From positions 62,001 through 126,000 of the forward strand of contig NZ_MVHT01000002.1 of assembly GCF_002086275.1 (NCBI RefSeq): DNA of 64,000 bases. Direction: 5' to 3'. The stretch comes from Mycobacterium intermedium. GTDB taxonomy: Bacteria; Actinomycetota; Actinomycetes; Mycobacteriales; Mycobacteriaceae. This document shows, one piece after another, positions 1 through 8,827 of the stretch. The notes below the pieces were generated by a model. That model made no database searches, was not told where the DNA came from, and saw only the letters and a list, made by a program, of their open reading frames with translations. The translations under genes were made by a program, and so were the position numbers. Position 1 is the stretch's first letter; each line of letters begins with the position of its first letter.

Positions 1-348
1 AGCCTGGTCGATGCGCGGACCATCGTGACGCTGTCCGGGTTTGCGCCACCTACCTTGCACGCCATGGGAATTCGCGTTGCCACCACCTTTTCGGCGCGGC
101 TGTTCAACCTGCTGATCACCAATGCCCCCGGCGCCCAATCGCAGATGTATATCGCCGGCACCAAGCTGCTGGAGACCTACGCCGTCCCGCCGCTGCTGCA
201 CAACCAGGCGCTGGCCATCAGCGTGACGTCCTACAACGGCATGCTGTACTACGGCATCAACGCCGACCGCGATGCGATGAGCGACGTCGACATGTTGCCC
301 GGCCTGTTGAACCAGGCGTTGGAAGAGCTTTTGGAAGCTTCTCGGTAA
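1..348 (+). CDS. Wax ester synthase/diacylglycerol acyltransferase (WS/DGAT), C-terminal part
   Basis: This is the 3' end of a gene that begins before the window; the frame is open from base 1 to a TAA at 346-348. The product matches the C-terminal domain of mycobacterial WS/DGAT (Tgs) enzymes, which transfer acyl-CoA chains to diacylglycerol or fatty alcohols for storage lipid. Visible family signatures are NAPGAQSQMYIAGTKL and the terminal NADRDAMSDVDMLPGLL stretch. The catalytic HHxxxDG motif would lie upstream and is not in the window. Its place just before ppk2 matches the Rv3233c/Rv3234c position in M. tuberculosis. Confidence 0.85.
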   Translation, partial: SLVDARTIVTLSGFAPPTLHAMGIRVATTFSARLFNLLITNAPGAQSQMYIAGTKLLETYAVPPLLHNQALAISVTSYNGMLYYGINADRDAMSDVDMLPGLLNQALEELLEASR

Positions 349-353
349 CATCC

Positions 354-1208
354 GTGGGTGTGAGCACCGAGGGCAACGGCGCATCGGCGAAGTCGAAGAA
401 GAAAAAGAAGATCGCCGACGACGTCTACGAAGCCGAATTGTTCCGGCTGCAAACGGAATTCGTGAAGCTGCAGGAGTGGGTGCGGCACACCGGCGCGCGG
501 TTGGTCGTCTTGTTCGAAGGACGCGACGCGGCGGGCAAGGGCGGAGCGATCAAACGGATCACCGAGTACCTCAGCCCGCGGGTCGCCCACATCGCCGCGT
601 TGCCGGTGCCGACGGATCGCGAGCGCGGCCAGTGGTACTACCAGCGTTACATCGCGCACCTGCCCGCCAAGGGCGAAATCGTGCTCTTCGACCGGTCTTG
701 GTACAACCGGGCCGGGATCGAAAAGGTCATGGGTTTTTGCACCCCGCAGGAGTACGTGTTGTTCCTGCGGCAGACGCCGATCTTCGAGCAGATGCTGATC
801 GATGACGGAATCATCTTGCGAAAGTATTGGTTTTCGGTCTCCGAGGCCGAGCAGTTGCGTAGGTTCAAGGCCCGGCAAAACGACCCTGTCCGACAATGGA
901 AGCTCAGCCCGATGGACCTCGAGTCGGTGTATCGGTGGGACGACTATTCACGTGCGAAGGACGAAATGATGGTGCATACCGACACGCCCAACAGTCCTTG
1001 GTACATAGTGGAATCCGATATCAAGAAGCACGCGCGCCTGAACATGATGGCCCATCTGCTCTCCACCATCGACTATCACGAGGTGGAAAAGCCGCAGGTC
1101 CACTTGCCCGATCGGCCGGTTGGAAGCACCGAATACCGGCGACCACCCCGCGAGTTGTCCACCTATGTCGACGACTACGCGGCCACCTTGATCAAGCCCC
1201 GGGCATGA
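354..1208 (+). CDS. ppk2: Polyphosphate kinase 2
   Basis: PPK2-family kinase of 284 residues, which uses polyphosphate to phosphorylate nucleoside diphosphates (GDP preferred in the M. tuberculosis enzyme) or the reverse. The Walker A motif FEGRDAAGKGG lies near residues 55-64 and the Walker B/lid segment FDRSWYNRAG near 105-114. A lysine-rich run follows the N-terminus. The start is GTG 354; GTG 360 is also possible. It follows the WS/DGAT stop by 5 bases, and its own stop overlaps the next start as ATGA, so the genes are probably co-transcribed. Length and context match Rv3232c. Confidence 0.93.
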   Translation: MGVSTEGNGASAKSKKKKKIADDVYEAELFRLQTEFVKLQEWVRHTGARLVVLFEGRDAAGKGGAIKRITEYLSPRVAHIAALPVPTDRERGQWYYQRYIAHLPAKGEIVLFDRSWYNRAGIEKVMGFCTPQEYVLFLRQTPIFEQMLIDDGIILRKYWFSVSEAEQLRRFKARQNDPVRQWKLSPMDLESVYRWDDYSRAKDEMMVHTDTPNSPWYIVESDIKKHARLNMMAHLLSTIDYHEVEKPQVHLPDRPVGSTEYRRPPRELSTYVDDYAATLIKPRA

Positions 1209-1708
1209 CGCAGGTCTACATCCCAGCCACGCTGGCCATGCTGCAAAAGCTCGTCGCCGACGGTTCGTTGTGGCCCGTCAACGGCACCGCTTTCGCGGTG
1301 ACGCCGAGCTTGCGCGAGTCCTATGCCCAGGGCGACGACGATGAGCTCGCCGAGGTCGCGCTGCGCGAGGCGGCGCTGGCGTCCTTGCGCCTGCTTGCCG
1401 TCGAGCCCAGCGACTCTACGCTGCCGCCCCGGCGGGCCGTGCTCGCCGCGGACGTCGACGACGTCAAGCACCGGCCGGACCTGGACGACGCCGCGGTCCG
1501 ACTCTCCGCGCCGGTGTCCATTGCGCAGGTGATCGCGGCGTACGTCGACAATGCCGCCGCCGAGCCCGCCGTCACCGCTGCGATCGCCGTCATTGATGAC
1601 GCCGACCTTGGGGACGAGGACGCCGAGCTGATCGTCGGCGACGCCGAGGACCACGATTTGGCCTGGTACGCGACGCAGGAACTGCCTTTTCTGCTTGATC
1701 TGCTCTGA
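1205..1708 (+). CDS. Conserved mycobacterial hypothetical protein (Rv3231c-like)
   Basis: A 167-residue acidic protein without a signal peptide or membrane segment. It begins MTQVYIPATLAML and ends in an acidic stretch rich in Asp and Glu. I chose ATG 1205 because it overlaps the ppk2 stop (ATGA), a typical translational-coupling arrangement; the frame stays open further upstream but would run inside ppk2. No catalytic motif is recognisable. By position it is the counterpart of Rv3231c. The function is unknown; coupling to ppk2 suggests co-expression only. Confidence 0.85.
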   Translation: MTQVYIPATLAMLQKLVADGSLWPVNGTAFAVTPSLRESYAQGDDDELAEVALREAALASLRLLAVEPSDSTLPPRRAVLAADVDDVKHRPDLDDAAVRLSAPVSIAQVIAAYVDNAAAEPAVTAAIAVIDDADLGDEDAELIVGDAEDHDLAWYATQELPFLLDLL

Positions 1709-1749
1709 ACTGGGTATGCCGGACTTGCCGGACCACCCTAGCGATCTAA

Positions 1750-1770
1750 CCGTAACTTACGGTACCGTAG
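1750..1770. promoter_or_regulatory. Palindromic operator upstream of the desaturase reductase gene
   Basis: Two overlapping palindromes occur here: CCGTAA-C-TTACGG (1750-1762) and TACGGTACCGTA (1758-1769). Together they contain GTAACTTACG-N4-CGTAG (1752-1770). The same pattern recurs in front of desA3 at 2989-3007, which suggests one repressor, probably of TetR type, controls both genes. The site ends 36 bases before the reductase start, where a repressor could block the promoter. The regulator is not identified. Confidence 0.6.
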
Positions 1771-1806
1771 CCTCGACTGGATCGGCTGCATCGGAGCAGG
1801 AGCTAC

Positions 1807-2976
1807 TTGTTGAGTAAGAAATTTGCTTCGGTTACCGCCAACGTCGTCGAAACCACGCGGCCGACTGTCGCTGGGGCCGACAAGCACCCCGGCTGGCACG
1901 CGCTGCGCAAAATCGCTGCGCGCATCACCACGCCGCTGTTGCCCGACGACTATCTGCACCTGGCCAATCCGCTGTGGTCCGCGCGGGAATTGCGGGGCCG
2001 GGTCGTCGCGGTTCACCGGGAGACCGAGGACTCGGCCACGCTGGTCATCAAACCGGGCTGGGGCTTCAGTTTCGACTACCAGCCCGGGCAGTACATCGGC
2101 ATCGGGCTGTTGGTCGACGGGCGCTGGCGCTGGCGCTCGTATTCATTGACGTCACCCGCTGCGGAGTCATCGGGCTCGTCCCGCGCCCGGGGTGGTCGTC
2201 CGCGCACGGTGACCATCACGGTGAAGGCCATGCCCGAGGGTTTTCTGTCCACGCATCTGGTGGCCGGGGTTGCGCCCGGCACCATCGTGCGGCTGGCCGC
2301 GCCGCAGGGCAATTTCGTGTTGCCCGACCCGGCGCCCGATTCGATCCTGTTCCTCACCGCCGGCTCCGGGATCACCCCGGTGATGTCGATGCTGCGAACG
2401 TTGGTGCGCCGCAAGCAAATTACCGACATTGCCCATGTGCATTCGGCGCCGACCCAAGCCGACGTGATGTTCGGCGCCGAACTGGCCGAGCTGGCCCAGG
2501 ACCACCCGGGTTACCGCTTGACCGTGCGCGAGACGCGCACGGCGGGCCGACTTGACCTGTCCCGCCTCGGTGACGAGGTGCCGGACTGGCGCGAACGTCA
2601 GACCTGGGCCTGCGGGCCGGAAGGCATGCTCAACCAAGCCGAAAAGCTTTGGAACGCGGCCGGAATCGGTGATCGGTTGCACTTGGAGCGGTTCGCCGTG
2701 GCCAAGGCCGCACCCGCCGGCGTGGGTGGGACGGTGACGTTCGCGCGTAGCGGCAAGACGGTAACCGCCGACGCCGCGACGTCGGTGATGGACGCCGGCG
2801 AGTCCGCCGGTGTGCAGATGCCCTTCGGTTGTCGAATGGGTATTTGTCAATCGTGTGTGGTCGGTCTGGTCGAGGGTCACGTGCGTGACCTGCGGACGGG
2901 CGTGGAACACGAACCGGGGACCCGAATTCAGACCTGCATATCGGCCGCTTCCGGCGACTGCGTGGTCGACATTTAG
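1807..2976 (+). CDS. NAD(P)H:ferredoxin-type oxidoreductase, electron donor to acyl-CoA desaturase (Rv3230c-like)
   Basis: A 389-residue flavin and 2Fe-2S protein that passes electrons from NADPH to DesA3 (known for Rv3230c). The domains are, in order, an FAD-binding barrel with the RWRSYSLTS signature near residue 115, an NAD(P)-binding domain with [11 protein letters not shown] near 180, and a C-terminal plant-type ferredoxin domain with CRMGICQSC and a last cysteine in QTCISA. The start is TTG 1807 or TTG 1810. It lies 86 bases before desA3 on the same strand. Each gene has its own copy of a shared operator, so both are probably co-regulated. Confidence 0.9.
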   Translation: MLSKKFASVTANVVETTRPTVAGADKHPGWHALRKIAARITTPLLPDDYLHLANPLWSARELRGRVVAVHRETEDSATLVIKPGWGFSFDYQPGQYIGIGLLVDGRWRWRSYSLTSPAAESSGSSRARGGRPRTVTITVKAMPEGFLSTHLVAGVAPGTIVRLAAPQGNFVLPDPAPDSILFLTAGSGITPVMSMLRTLVRRKQITDIAHVHSAPTQADVMFGAELAELAQDHPGYRLTVRETRTAGRLDLSRLGDEVPDWRERQTWACGPEGMLNQAEKLWNAAGIGDRLHLERFAVAKAAPAGVGGTVTFARSGKTVTADAATSVMDAGESAGVQMPFGCRMGICQSCVVGLVEGHVRDLRTGVEHEPGTRIQTCISAASGDCVVDI

Positions 2977-3012
2977 GGTTACCCATAGGTAACCTACGAG
3001 GACGTAGGTTAC
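2977..3012. promoter_or_regulatory. Tandem palindromic operators upstream of desA3
   Basis: Two perfect inverted repeats overlap: GGTTACC-CATA-GGTAACC (2977-2994) and GTAACCTACG-AGGA-CGTAGGTTAC (2989-3012, 10-base arms). The second matches the site before the reductase gene with consensus GTAACYTACG-N4-CGTAG. Such paired palindromes are typical of TetR-family lipid repressors. The site starts right after the reductase stop and ends 50 bases before the desA3 ATG. Confidence 0.65.
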
Positions 3013-3062
3013 GATAGCGTAGGTCGTCGCACGACAACCGCGGGCGCAGGGAGATAAACACG

Positions 3063-4352
3063 ATGGCGATCACAGACGTCGACGTATTCGCCCATCTGAC
3101 GGATGCCGATATCGAAAGCCTGGCCTTTGAATTGGACGCTATCCGCCAGGACGTCGAAGACTCTCTTGGCGAACGCGACGCCCGCTACATCCGCCGCACC
3201 ATTGCCGCACAGCGCGCCTTGGACGTATGTGGACGGTTGCTGCTGACCGCCAGTTCGCGACGTTCGGCCTGGTGGGCAGGCACGGTGACGCTGGGCGTGG
3301 CCAAGATCATCGAGAACATGGAGATCGGCCACAACGTCATGCACGGCCAGTGGGACTGGATGAATGACCCCGAGATCCATTCGTCGACGTGGGAATGGGA
3401 CATGAGTGGGTCGGCCAAGCACTGGCGATACACCCACAACTTCGTGCACCACAAGTACACCAACATCCTGGGCATGGACGACGACGTCGGCTACGGCCTG
3501 CTGCGCGTCACCCGCGATCAGCCTTGGAAGCGCTTCAACCTTTTCAATCTGGTCTATAACACGTTGTTGGCCTTGCTCTTTGAGTGGGGCGTGGGCCTGC
3601 AGCACGTGGAGATCGGCAAGATCGTCAAGAAGCGGATGGACCACGAGGACGCCCGGCAACGCATCGACGAATTCCTTGCCAAGGCGGGCCGCCAGGTGGT
3701 GAAGGACTATGTCGCGTTCCCGGCGTTGACCTCGTTGTCGCCCGGCGCGACCTACCGGTCCACGTTGACAGCCAATGCGACGGCCAATGTGATCCGCAAC
3801 GTCTGGTCCAACGCCGTCATCTTTTGCGGCCATTTTCCCGACGGTGCCGAGAAATTCACCAAGACAGACATGATCGGCGAGACCAAGGGCCAGTGGTACC
3901 TGCGCCAGATGCTCGGCAGTGCCAACTTCGAAGCCGGCCCGGCGCTGCGGTTCATGAGCGGCAACCTGTGTCACCAAATCGAGCATCACCTGTATCCCGA
4001 CCTGCCGAGCAACCGGCTGCACGAGATCTCGGTGCGGGTCCGCCAGGTTTGCGACAAGTACGACTTGCCTTACACCACAGGCAATTTCCTGCTGCAGTAC
4101 GCGAAGACGTGGCGCACGCTGGCCAAACTGTCGTTGCCCAACAAGTACCTGCGCGACAACGCCGACGATGCGCCTGAGACTCGCAGCGAGCGGATGTTCG
4201 CCCAACTAGAAGCCGATTTCGCCGGTCCCGACCCGGCCACCGGTCGTCGGCGTGGCCTCAAGACGGCGATCGCCACCGTGCGTGGCTGGCGGCGTGACAA
4301 GAAGGCCGCGAAGCGGCGCCGCGCGGGTTCAGACGACGACTTGGCGGCCTAG
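3063..4352 (+). CDS. desA3: Membrane acyl-CoA delta-9 desaturase
   Basis: A 429-residue di-iron membrane desaturase that makes oleoyl-CoA from stearoyl-CoA. The three histidine boxes are present: HNVMHGQWD (about residue 95), HNFVHHKYTN (about 125) and HQIEHHLYPD (about 305). The start is ATG 3063 with GGGAG upstream. The protein ends DLAA; a C-terminal LAA was reported as a degradation signal for M. tuberculosis DesA3, so turnover control is probably conserved. Its electron donor is the preceding gene. Length agrees with Rv3229c. Confidence 0.93.
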   Translation: MAITDVDVFAHLTDADIESLAFELDAIRQDVEDSLGERDARYIRRTIAAQRALDVCGRLLLTASSRRSAWWAGTVTLGVAKIIENMEIGHNVMHGQWDWMNDPEIHSSTWEWDMSGSAKHWRYTHNFVHHKYTNILGMDDDVGYGLLRVTRDQPWKRFNLFNLVYNTLLALLFEWGVGLQHVEIGKIVKKRMDHEDARQRIDEFLAKAGRQVVKDYVAFPALTSLSPGATYRSTLTANATANVIRNVWSNAVIFCGHFPDGAEKFTKTDMIGETKGQWYLRQMLGSANFEAGPALRFMSGNLCHQIEHHLYPDLPSNRLHEISVRVRQVCDKYDLPYTTGNFLLQYAKTWRTLAKLSLPNKYLRDNADDAPETRSERMFAQLEADFAGPDPATGRRRGLKTAIATVRGWRRDKKAAKRRRAGSDDDLAA

Positions 4353-4440
4353 TTCTTCGGCGGCTCGGCGACCTTCGCGGCGACCTTGGCGAATATTCAA
4401 CCCTGAGAACACCTTCGCGCGGGGATGCATACTGAAACGT

Positions 4441-5514
4441 GTGCAGGTATTCGCTGGGCAGCAGGTGTCCCACTGGGACTTCCCCAGGAATACCGGCAGC
4501 GTCGCACTGATGATGGAATTCGGCCGCCAGCATGGGCTGACGGTCGCGGACGTGCTCGAGGGATCCGGCCTGTCCGAGGCCGACCTGCACGATCCCGACC
4601 GGATGATCTTCGGGCGTCAGGAGCTGGCGGTCGCGACCAACCTGGTCAACCTGCTCGGTGACCAGTTCGGGCCGGCTGACCTGGGCGTCCGGGTGGGTCG
4701 CAGTTATCACGTCGGTTCGTTCGGCATCTTCGGTTTCGCCTGCCTGACCAGTTCGACCCTGGGCGACGCCGTCCGGTTCGCTGCGCGGTTCTATGAACTG
4801 AGCTACGGCTTCTGCCTGCCAACGGTCACGCTGGAAGACTCGGTCGCGGCGTTGCGTCTCGACCTGCCCGACCTGACCGGTCCCGTCGCCGATTTCCTGG
4901 TGCGACGGGACATGGCGGCGATCGCCCAGGTCATGGCGGAGCTGGTGGGCCACCCCGTTACTTTCGCCCGCATCGAATTTGCAAGTCCCGCACCGGTTTC
5001 CGGCGACAGCGAGGCTCACGAGATGTTTGGCGTGACACCGCGTTACGACGCGCCCGCCAACGTGGCCGGATTGCCCGCCGACCTGCTGGGCGACCGGCTA
5101 CCGCAAGCCAGCGAGCTGAGTGTGGCCATCTGCGAGCAGCAGTGCCAGGCCCTGCTGGAACGGCGGCGGCAGCGCACCGGCGTGGCCCGCCAAGTCCGGG
5201 ATCGGCTGGCGTCGATCGACGGCAAGCCCCACACGATCACCAGCGTCGCCCGGCAGCTGGCGATGAGCGAACGCACGCTGCGGCGTCGGCTGGCCGAGGA
5301 GAACACCAGCTTCCGGGACTTGGTCGAGGAGGTGCACCGCGTGCTCGCGGAGGAGCTGCTGGCCACCGGCGCGCTATCGGTGGAGGACGTCGCGCTGCGG
5401 TTGGGGTACGCCGAGGCGACGAGTTTCATCGCCGCCTTCAGACGGTGGACGGGCACGACCCCGGCTCGCTATCAGCGTTCGGTGGCGCCGCGCGCCCGCT
5501 CGCTCGCTGTCTGA
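4441..5514 (+). CDS. AraC-family transcriptional regulator
   Basis: A 357-residue regulator with an N-terminal arabinose-binding-like (PF12625-type) domain and a C-terminal pair of helix-turn-helix motifs. The first HTH includes SVARQLAMSERTLRRRLAEE and the second DVALRLGYAEATSFIAAFRR. The start is placed at GTG 4441. CATACT lies a few bases upstream, so the mRNA may be leaderless; the open frame reaches back to 4252 but there overlaps desA3. It precedes a monooxygenase/oxidase run on the same strand and is the likely activator of it (inference). It is not at this position in M. tuberculosis. Confidence 0.88.
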   Translation: MQVFAGQQVSHWDFPRNTGSVALMMEFGRQHGLTVADVLEGSGLSEADLHDPDRMIFGRQELAVATNLVNLLGDQFGPADLGVRVGRSYHVGSFGIFGFACLTSSTLGDAVRFAARFYELSYGFCLPTVTLEDSVAALRLDLPDLTGPVADFLVRRDMAAIAQVMAELVGHPVTFARIEFASPAPVSGDSEAHEMFGVTPRYDAPANVAGLPADLLGDRLPQASELSVAICEQQCQALLERRRQRTGVARQVRDRLASIDGKPHTITSVARQLAMSERTLRRRLAEENTSFRDLVEEVHRVLAEELLATGALSVEDVALRLGYAEATSFIAAFRRWTGTTPARYQRSVAPRARSLAV

Positions 5515-5586
5515 GCGGCCGCCCTGCCATCGTGGCCGAAATTATGGATTTGGCGTCCGTAATGTGCTGTGGCTGCCGCGTTACCC

Positions 5587-5607
5587 CTCATAACTTGGGG
5601 TTATGAG
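5587..5607. promoter_or_regulatory. Perfect inverted repeat over the monooxygenase start codon
   Basis: CTCATAAC-TTGGG-GTTATGAG is an 8-base perfect inverted repeat. Its right arm contains the ATG (5603-5605) of the next gene. It could be an operator or an mRNA hairpin that hides the start codon; the sequence cannot decide between them. Confidence 0.4.
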
Positions 5608-7096
5608 CTCGAATACTCGTCCCCGCGTACTGGTGATCGGTGCCGGCTTCGGTGGGCTGGCCGCCGCCTACGAGCTGTCGAAGGACGGCCTGGCCGACGT
5701 GACGGTGCTGGAGAAGGCCGACGACATCGGCGGCGTGTGGCGGGACAACACCTACCCCGGTGCCGCTTGCGATGTTCCGTCGAACCTGTACTCCTACTCG
5801 TTCGCCCGAAAGAACGACTGGAAGCGCAGGTACGCCGAGCAGCCCGACATCCTGAGCTACATCAACGACACGGCCGACCGGTTCGGCCTGCGGGGCTTAA
5901 TCCGTACCGGGGTGGAGGTCACCTCCGCGGAGTACGACGACAGCACCGTCACGTGGCGGGTGACCACTTCGAACGGCGACACCTACGAGGCCGACGTTCT
6001 GATACCCGCGGTGGGGCAGCTGTCGCGGCCGGCATTCCCTGGGATTCCGGGGCTGGACTCGTTCTCGGGGCCGTCCTTCCATTCGGCTGAGTGGCGCCAC
6101 GACGTCGACCTCACCGGCAAGTGCATCGCGGTGATCGGCACCGGGGCATCGGCGATCCAATTCGTCCCCCGCATCCGGGAGACGGCCGGCCACGTGACCG
6201 TCTTCCAGCGATCCGCGCCGTATGTGATCCCGAAGCCGGACCGTGCCTACACCCCGGCACACCACGGCGCATTCCAGCGTGTGCCCGGATTCGCGGCCGC
6301 CATGCGCGGCGTGATCTGGGAGCTCAGCGAGTTCATGGGCTTAGCCCTGGTCAAGGCCGCCCCGCTGGCCCGGGTGCTGAAGGGCCTTGCGGCGGCAAAT
6401 CTTAAGCACCACATCAAGGATCCGGTGCTGCGGGCCAAGCTCACACCCGACTACCCCATCGGCTGCAAACGCGTGCTGTTCAGCAACGACTGGTACCCGG
6501 CGTTGGCGTGCGACAACGTCGACGTCGAGACCGAACACATCGTCGAGGTGACGCCGACCGGCGTGCGCACCGCCGACGGCCGGCTGCACGAAGTGGACGT
6601 GATCATCTACGGCACCGGGTTCAAGGCCACCGAGTTCCTCGCCCCGATGACGGTCACCGGCCGCAACGGACTGGACCTGCAGGCCGAATGGGCCGATGGT
6701 GCGCGCGCCCATCTCGGCATCGCGGTACCCGGGTTCCCGAACATGTTCCTGATCTACGGCCCGAACACGAATCTCGGCAGTAGCTCGATCATCTTGATGA
6801 TGGAGCAGCAGGCTGGCTACATCCGCCAGATCGTCGAGGAGTTGGCCCGCCGCGGCACCGGCCGGGCATTCGAGGTGTGGCGCTCCGTGGCGGAGATGTA
6901 CGACGCGGAGATCCAGTCCCGCTTGGAGCGCGGGGTCTGGAGCCAGTGCAGCTCTTGGTACCGGACCGCTTCGGGTCGGGTAACCACGAACTGGCCCGGC
7001 TTGGTCCACGAGTATCAGCGCCGCACCCGCGCGGCTATCCTTGACGACTACCTGGAGGTTCTGCCGAAATTTCAGCCGGAAGAGGTTGGTGCGTGA
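5603..7096 (+). CDS. Baeyer-Villiger-type flavin monooxygenase
   Basis: A 497-residue class B flavoprotein monooxygenase that would insert oxygen next to a carbonyl, giving an ester or lactone, using FAD and NADPH. Features: an FAD Rossmann motif GAGFGGLAAAYEL at residue 13 onward, the Baeyer-Villiger fingerprint FSGPSFHSAEW (FxGxxxHxxxW) near 155, and an NADPH Rossmann motif GTGASAIQFVP near 180. Its stop overlaps the next start as GTGA, so it is coupled to the GMC oxidase gene. The substrate is unknown. Confidence 0.9.
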   Translation: MSSNTRPRVLVIGAGFGGLAAAYELSKDGLADVTVLEKADDIGGVWRDNTYPGAACDVPSNLYSYSFARKNDWKRRYAEQPDILSYINDTADRFGLRGLIRTGVEVTSAEYDDSTVTWRVTTSNGDTYEADVLIPAVGQLSRPAFPGIPGLDSFSGPSFHSAEWRHDVDLTGKCIAVIGTGASAIQFVPRIRETAGHVTVFQRSAPYVIPKPDRAYTPAHHGAFQRVPGFAAAMRGVIWELSEFMGLALVKAAPLARVLKGLAAANLKHHIKDPVLRAKLTPDYPIGCKRVLFSNDWYPALACDNVDVETEHIVEVTPTGVRTADGRLHEVDVIIYGTGFKATEFLAPMTVTGRNGLDLQAEWADGARAHLGIAVPGFPNMFLIYGPNTNLGSSSIILMMEQQAGYIRQIVEELARRGTGRAFEVWRSVAEMYDAEIQSRLERGVWSQCSSWYRTASGRVTTNWPGLVHEYQRRTRAAILDDYLEVLPKFQPEEVGA

Positions 7097-8826
7097 ACTC
7101 TGATGGCCGGTTCGATTACGACGTGCTCGTCATCGGATCCGGTTTCGGCGGCAGCGTCACCGCGCTGCGTCTCAGCGAAAAGGGTTATCGCGTAGGCGTT
7201 CTCGAGGCGGGCCGACGGTTCCGCGATCAGGACTTCGCCAAGAACAACTGGCACATCCGCGACTACCTCTTCAAGCCCTCCATCGGCTGTTACGGCATCC
7301 AGCGCATCGACCTGCTCTCCGACGCCGTCGTGCTCAGCGGCGCGGGTGTGGGCGGCGGCTCGCTGGTTTATGCGAACACGCTCTACCAACCCGGCGACTC
7401 CTTCTACGCCGACCCGCGCTGGAGCGGGATCACCGATTGGAAGGACGAACTCGCACCCTGGTACGACCAGGCCACTCGGATGCTCGGCGTCGAAACCTAC
7501 CCGCGCACAACGCCTTCGGACAAGGTGATGTTGCAGATCGCCACCGATCTCGGCGTCGCGGACTCGTTCCACGCCACCCGCGTCGGCGTGTGTTTCAGCG
7601 ATGTGGACGGAAACCTGGCCAAACCGGGCGCGCCGGTGGGCGACCCGTACTTCGGTGGTGCCGGACCGGACCGCAACGCTTGCCGGCACTGCGGCGAGTG
7701 CATGACGGGATGTCGGCACAACGCCAAGAACACGCTGGTCAAGAACTACCTGTACCTCGCCGAGCGACTCGGCGCGGAGGTTCATCCGCTGACCACCGTC
7801 GTCGACGTCCAGCCACGTGCCAACGGTGGGTACGACGTCGTCACCCGTCGTACCGGCGGCAAATTCCGTCGGCGTCGGCGCACGTTCACCGCCGAACAGG
7901 TGGTCTTCTCGGCGGCCGCGCTCGGCACCCAGCGGTTGCTGCACAAGCTGCGCGACCGGGGCAGCCTGCCACACATTTCGCCCAAGCTCGGCGAACTTTC
8001 GCGGACCAACTCAGAGGCCATCCTCGCCGTGCGGGCTCGCGGCGACGAGGTCGACTATTCCGAGGGCGTGGCCATCACCTCGTCGATCCACCCGGACGGC
8101 CACACCCATGTGGAGCCGTGCCGGTACGGTCACGACTCCAATCTGATGGGGTTGCTGGGGACGGTTCTGGTCGACGGCGTGGCGGGCGCCGGAAAACGAC
8201 GCGGCCGATGGCGGGCCGGAGTGAAAGAGCTTGTGCGACAACGACGAGACCTGCCCCGTTTGCTGAACCCCAGGCACTGGTCGGAGCAGACCATCCCGTT
8301 GCTGGTGATGCAGACCCACGACAACTCGCTCACCACCTTCACCCGGCGCTGGCTGTTCGGCCGGCGCATGGTGACACGCCAAGGCGTCGGCGAGCCGAAC
8401 CCGACGTGGATTCCGGTCGGCCACAAGGTCGCCCGTCTCGCGGCCGATCACCTGGACGGGATCGCCGGCGGCGCCTGGGCAGACCTGGCTGACATCCCCA
8501 TGACGGGACACTTCATCGGTGGCTGCGTGATCGGCGAAACCGCGGACGACGGCGTGGTCGACGCGTATCACCGGATGCACGGATACCCCGGTCTGCACGT
8601 GATCGACGGCTCCACCATCACCGCGAACCTGGGCGTGAACCCGTCGCTCACCATCACCGCCTTGGCCGAGCGCGCCACGTCGCTGTGGCCCAACAAGGGT
8701 GAGCCGGACCCGCGCCCCCCGCTCGGCTCCGGCTATGTCCGCATCCCTCCAGTGCCTCCCCGGAACCCCGCGGTGCCGGCGAGCGCGCCCGGCGCCCTGC
8801 GCGGCGACCGGGACTACGCTCTATGA
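7093..8826 (+). CDS. GMC oxidoreductase, ChoD (cholesterol oxidase)-like
   Basis: A 577-residue FAD oxidoreductase that resembles mycobacterial ChoD in length and layout. It has the N-terminal dinucleotide motif GSGFGGSVTALRL, the GMC segment GAGVGGGSLVYANTLY, a cysteine-rich segment CRHCGECMTGCRH near residue 197, and the C-terminal GSTITANLGVNPSLTITALA that shapes the active site. It probably oxidises a secondary alcohol or sterol to a ketone, which would suit the Baeyer-Villiger enzyme encoded just before it (inference). The start GTG overlaps the previous stop by 4 bases. Confidence 0.88.
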   Translation: MNSDGRFDYDVLVIGSGFGGSVTALRLSEKGYRVGVLEAGRRFRDQDFAKNNWHIRDYLFKPSIGCYGIQRIDLLSDAVVLSGAGVGGGSLVYANTLYQPGDSFYADPRWSGITDWKDELAPWYDQATRMLGVETYPRTTPSDKVMLQIATDLGVADSFHATRVGVCFSDVDGNLAKPGAPVGDPYFGGAGPDRNACRHCGECMTGCRHNAKNTLVKNYLYLAERLGAEVHPLTTVVDVQPRANGGYDVVTRRTGGKFRRRRRTFTAEQVVFSAAALGTQRLLHKLRDRGSLPHISPKLGELSRTNSEAILAVRARGDEVDYSEGVAITSSIHPDGHTHVEPCRYGHDSNLMGLLGTVLVDGVAGAGKRRGRWRAGVKELVRQRRDLPRLLNPRHWSEQTIPLLVMQTHDNSLTTFTRRWLFGRRMVTRQGVGEPNPTWIPVGHKVARLAADHLDGIAGGAWADLADIPMTGHFIGGCVIGETADDGVVDAYHRMHGYPGLHVIDGSTITANLGVNPSLTITALAERATSLWPNKGEPDPRPPLGSGYVRIPPVPPRNPAVPASAPGALRGDRDYAL

Positions 8827-8827
8827 C

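Noticed and set aside
249..896. Long minus-strand frame inside ppk2
   Set aside because: It is an antisense shadow of a well-supported kinase gene; its composition follows the third-codon GC bias of ppk2 and no ribosome site or domain is seen.
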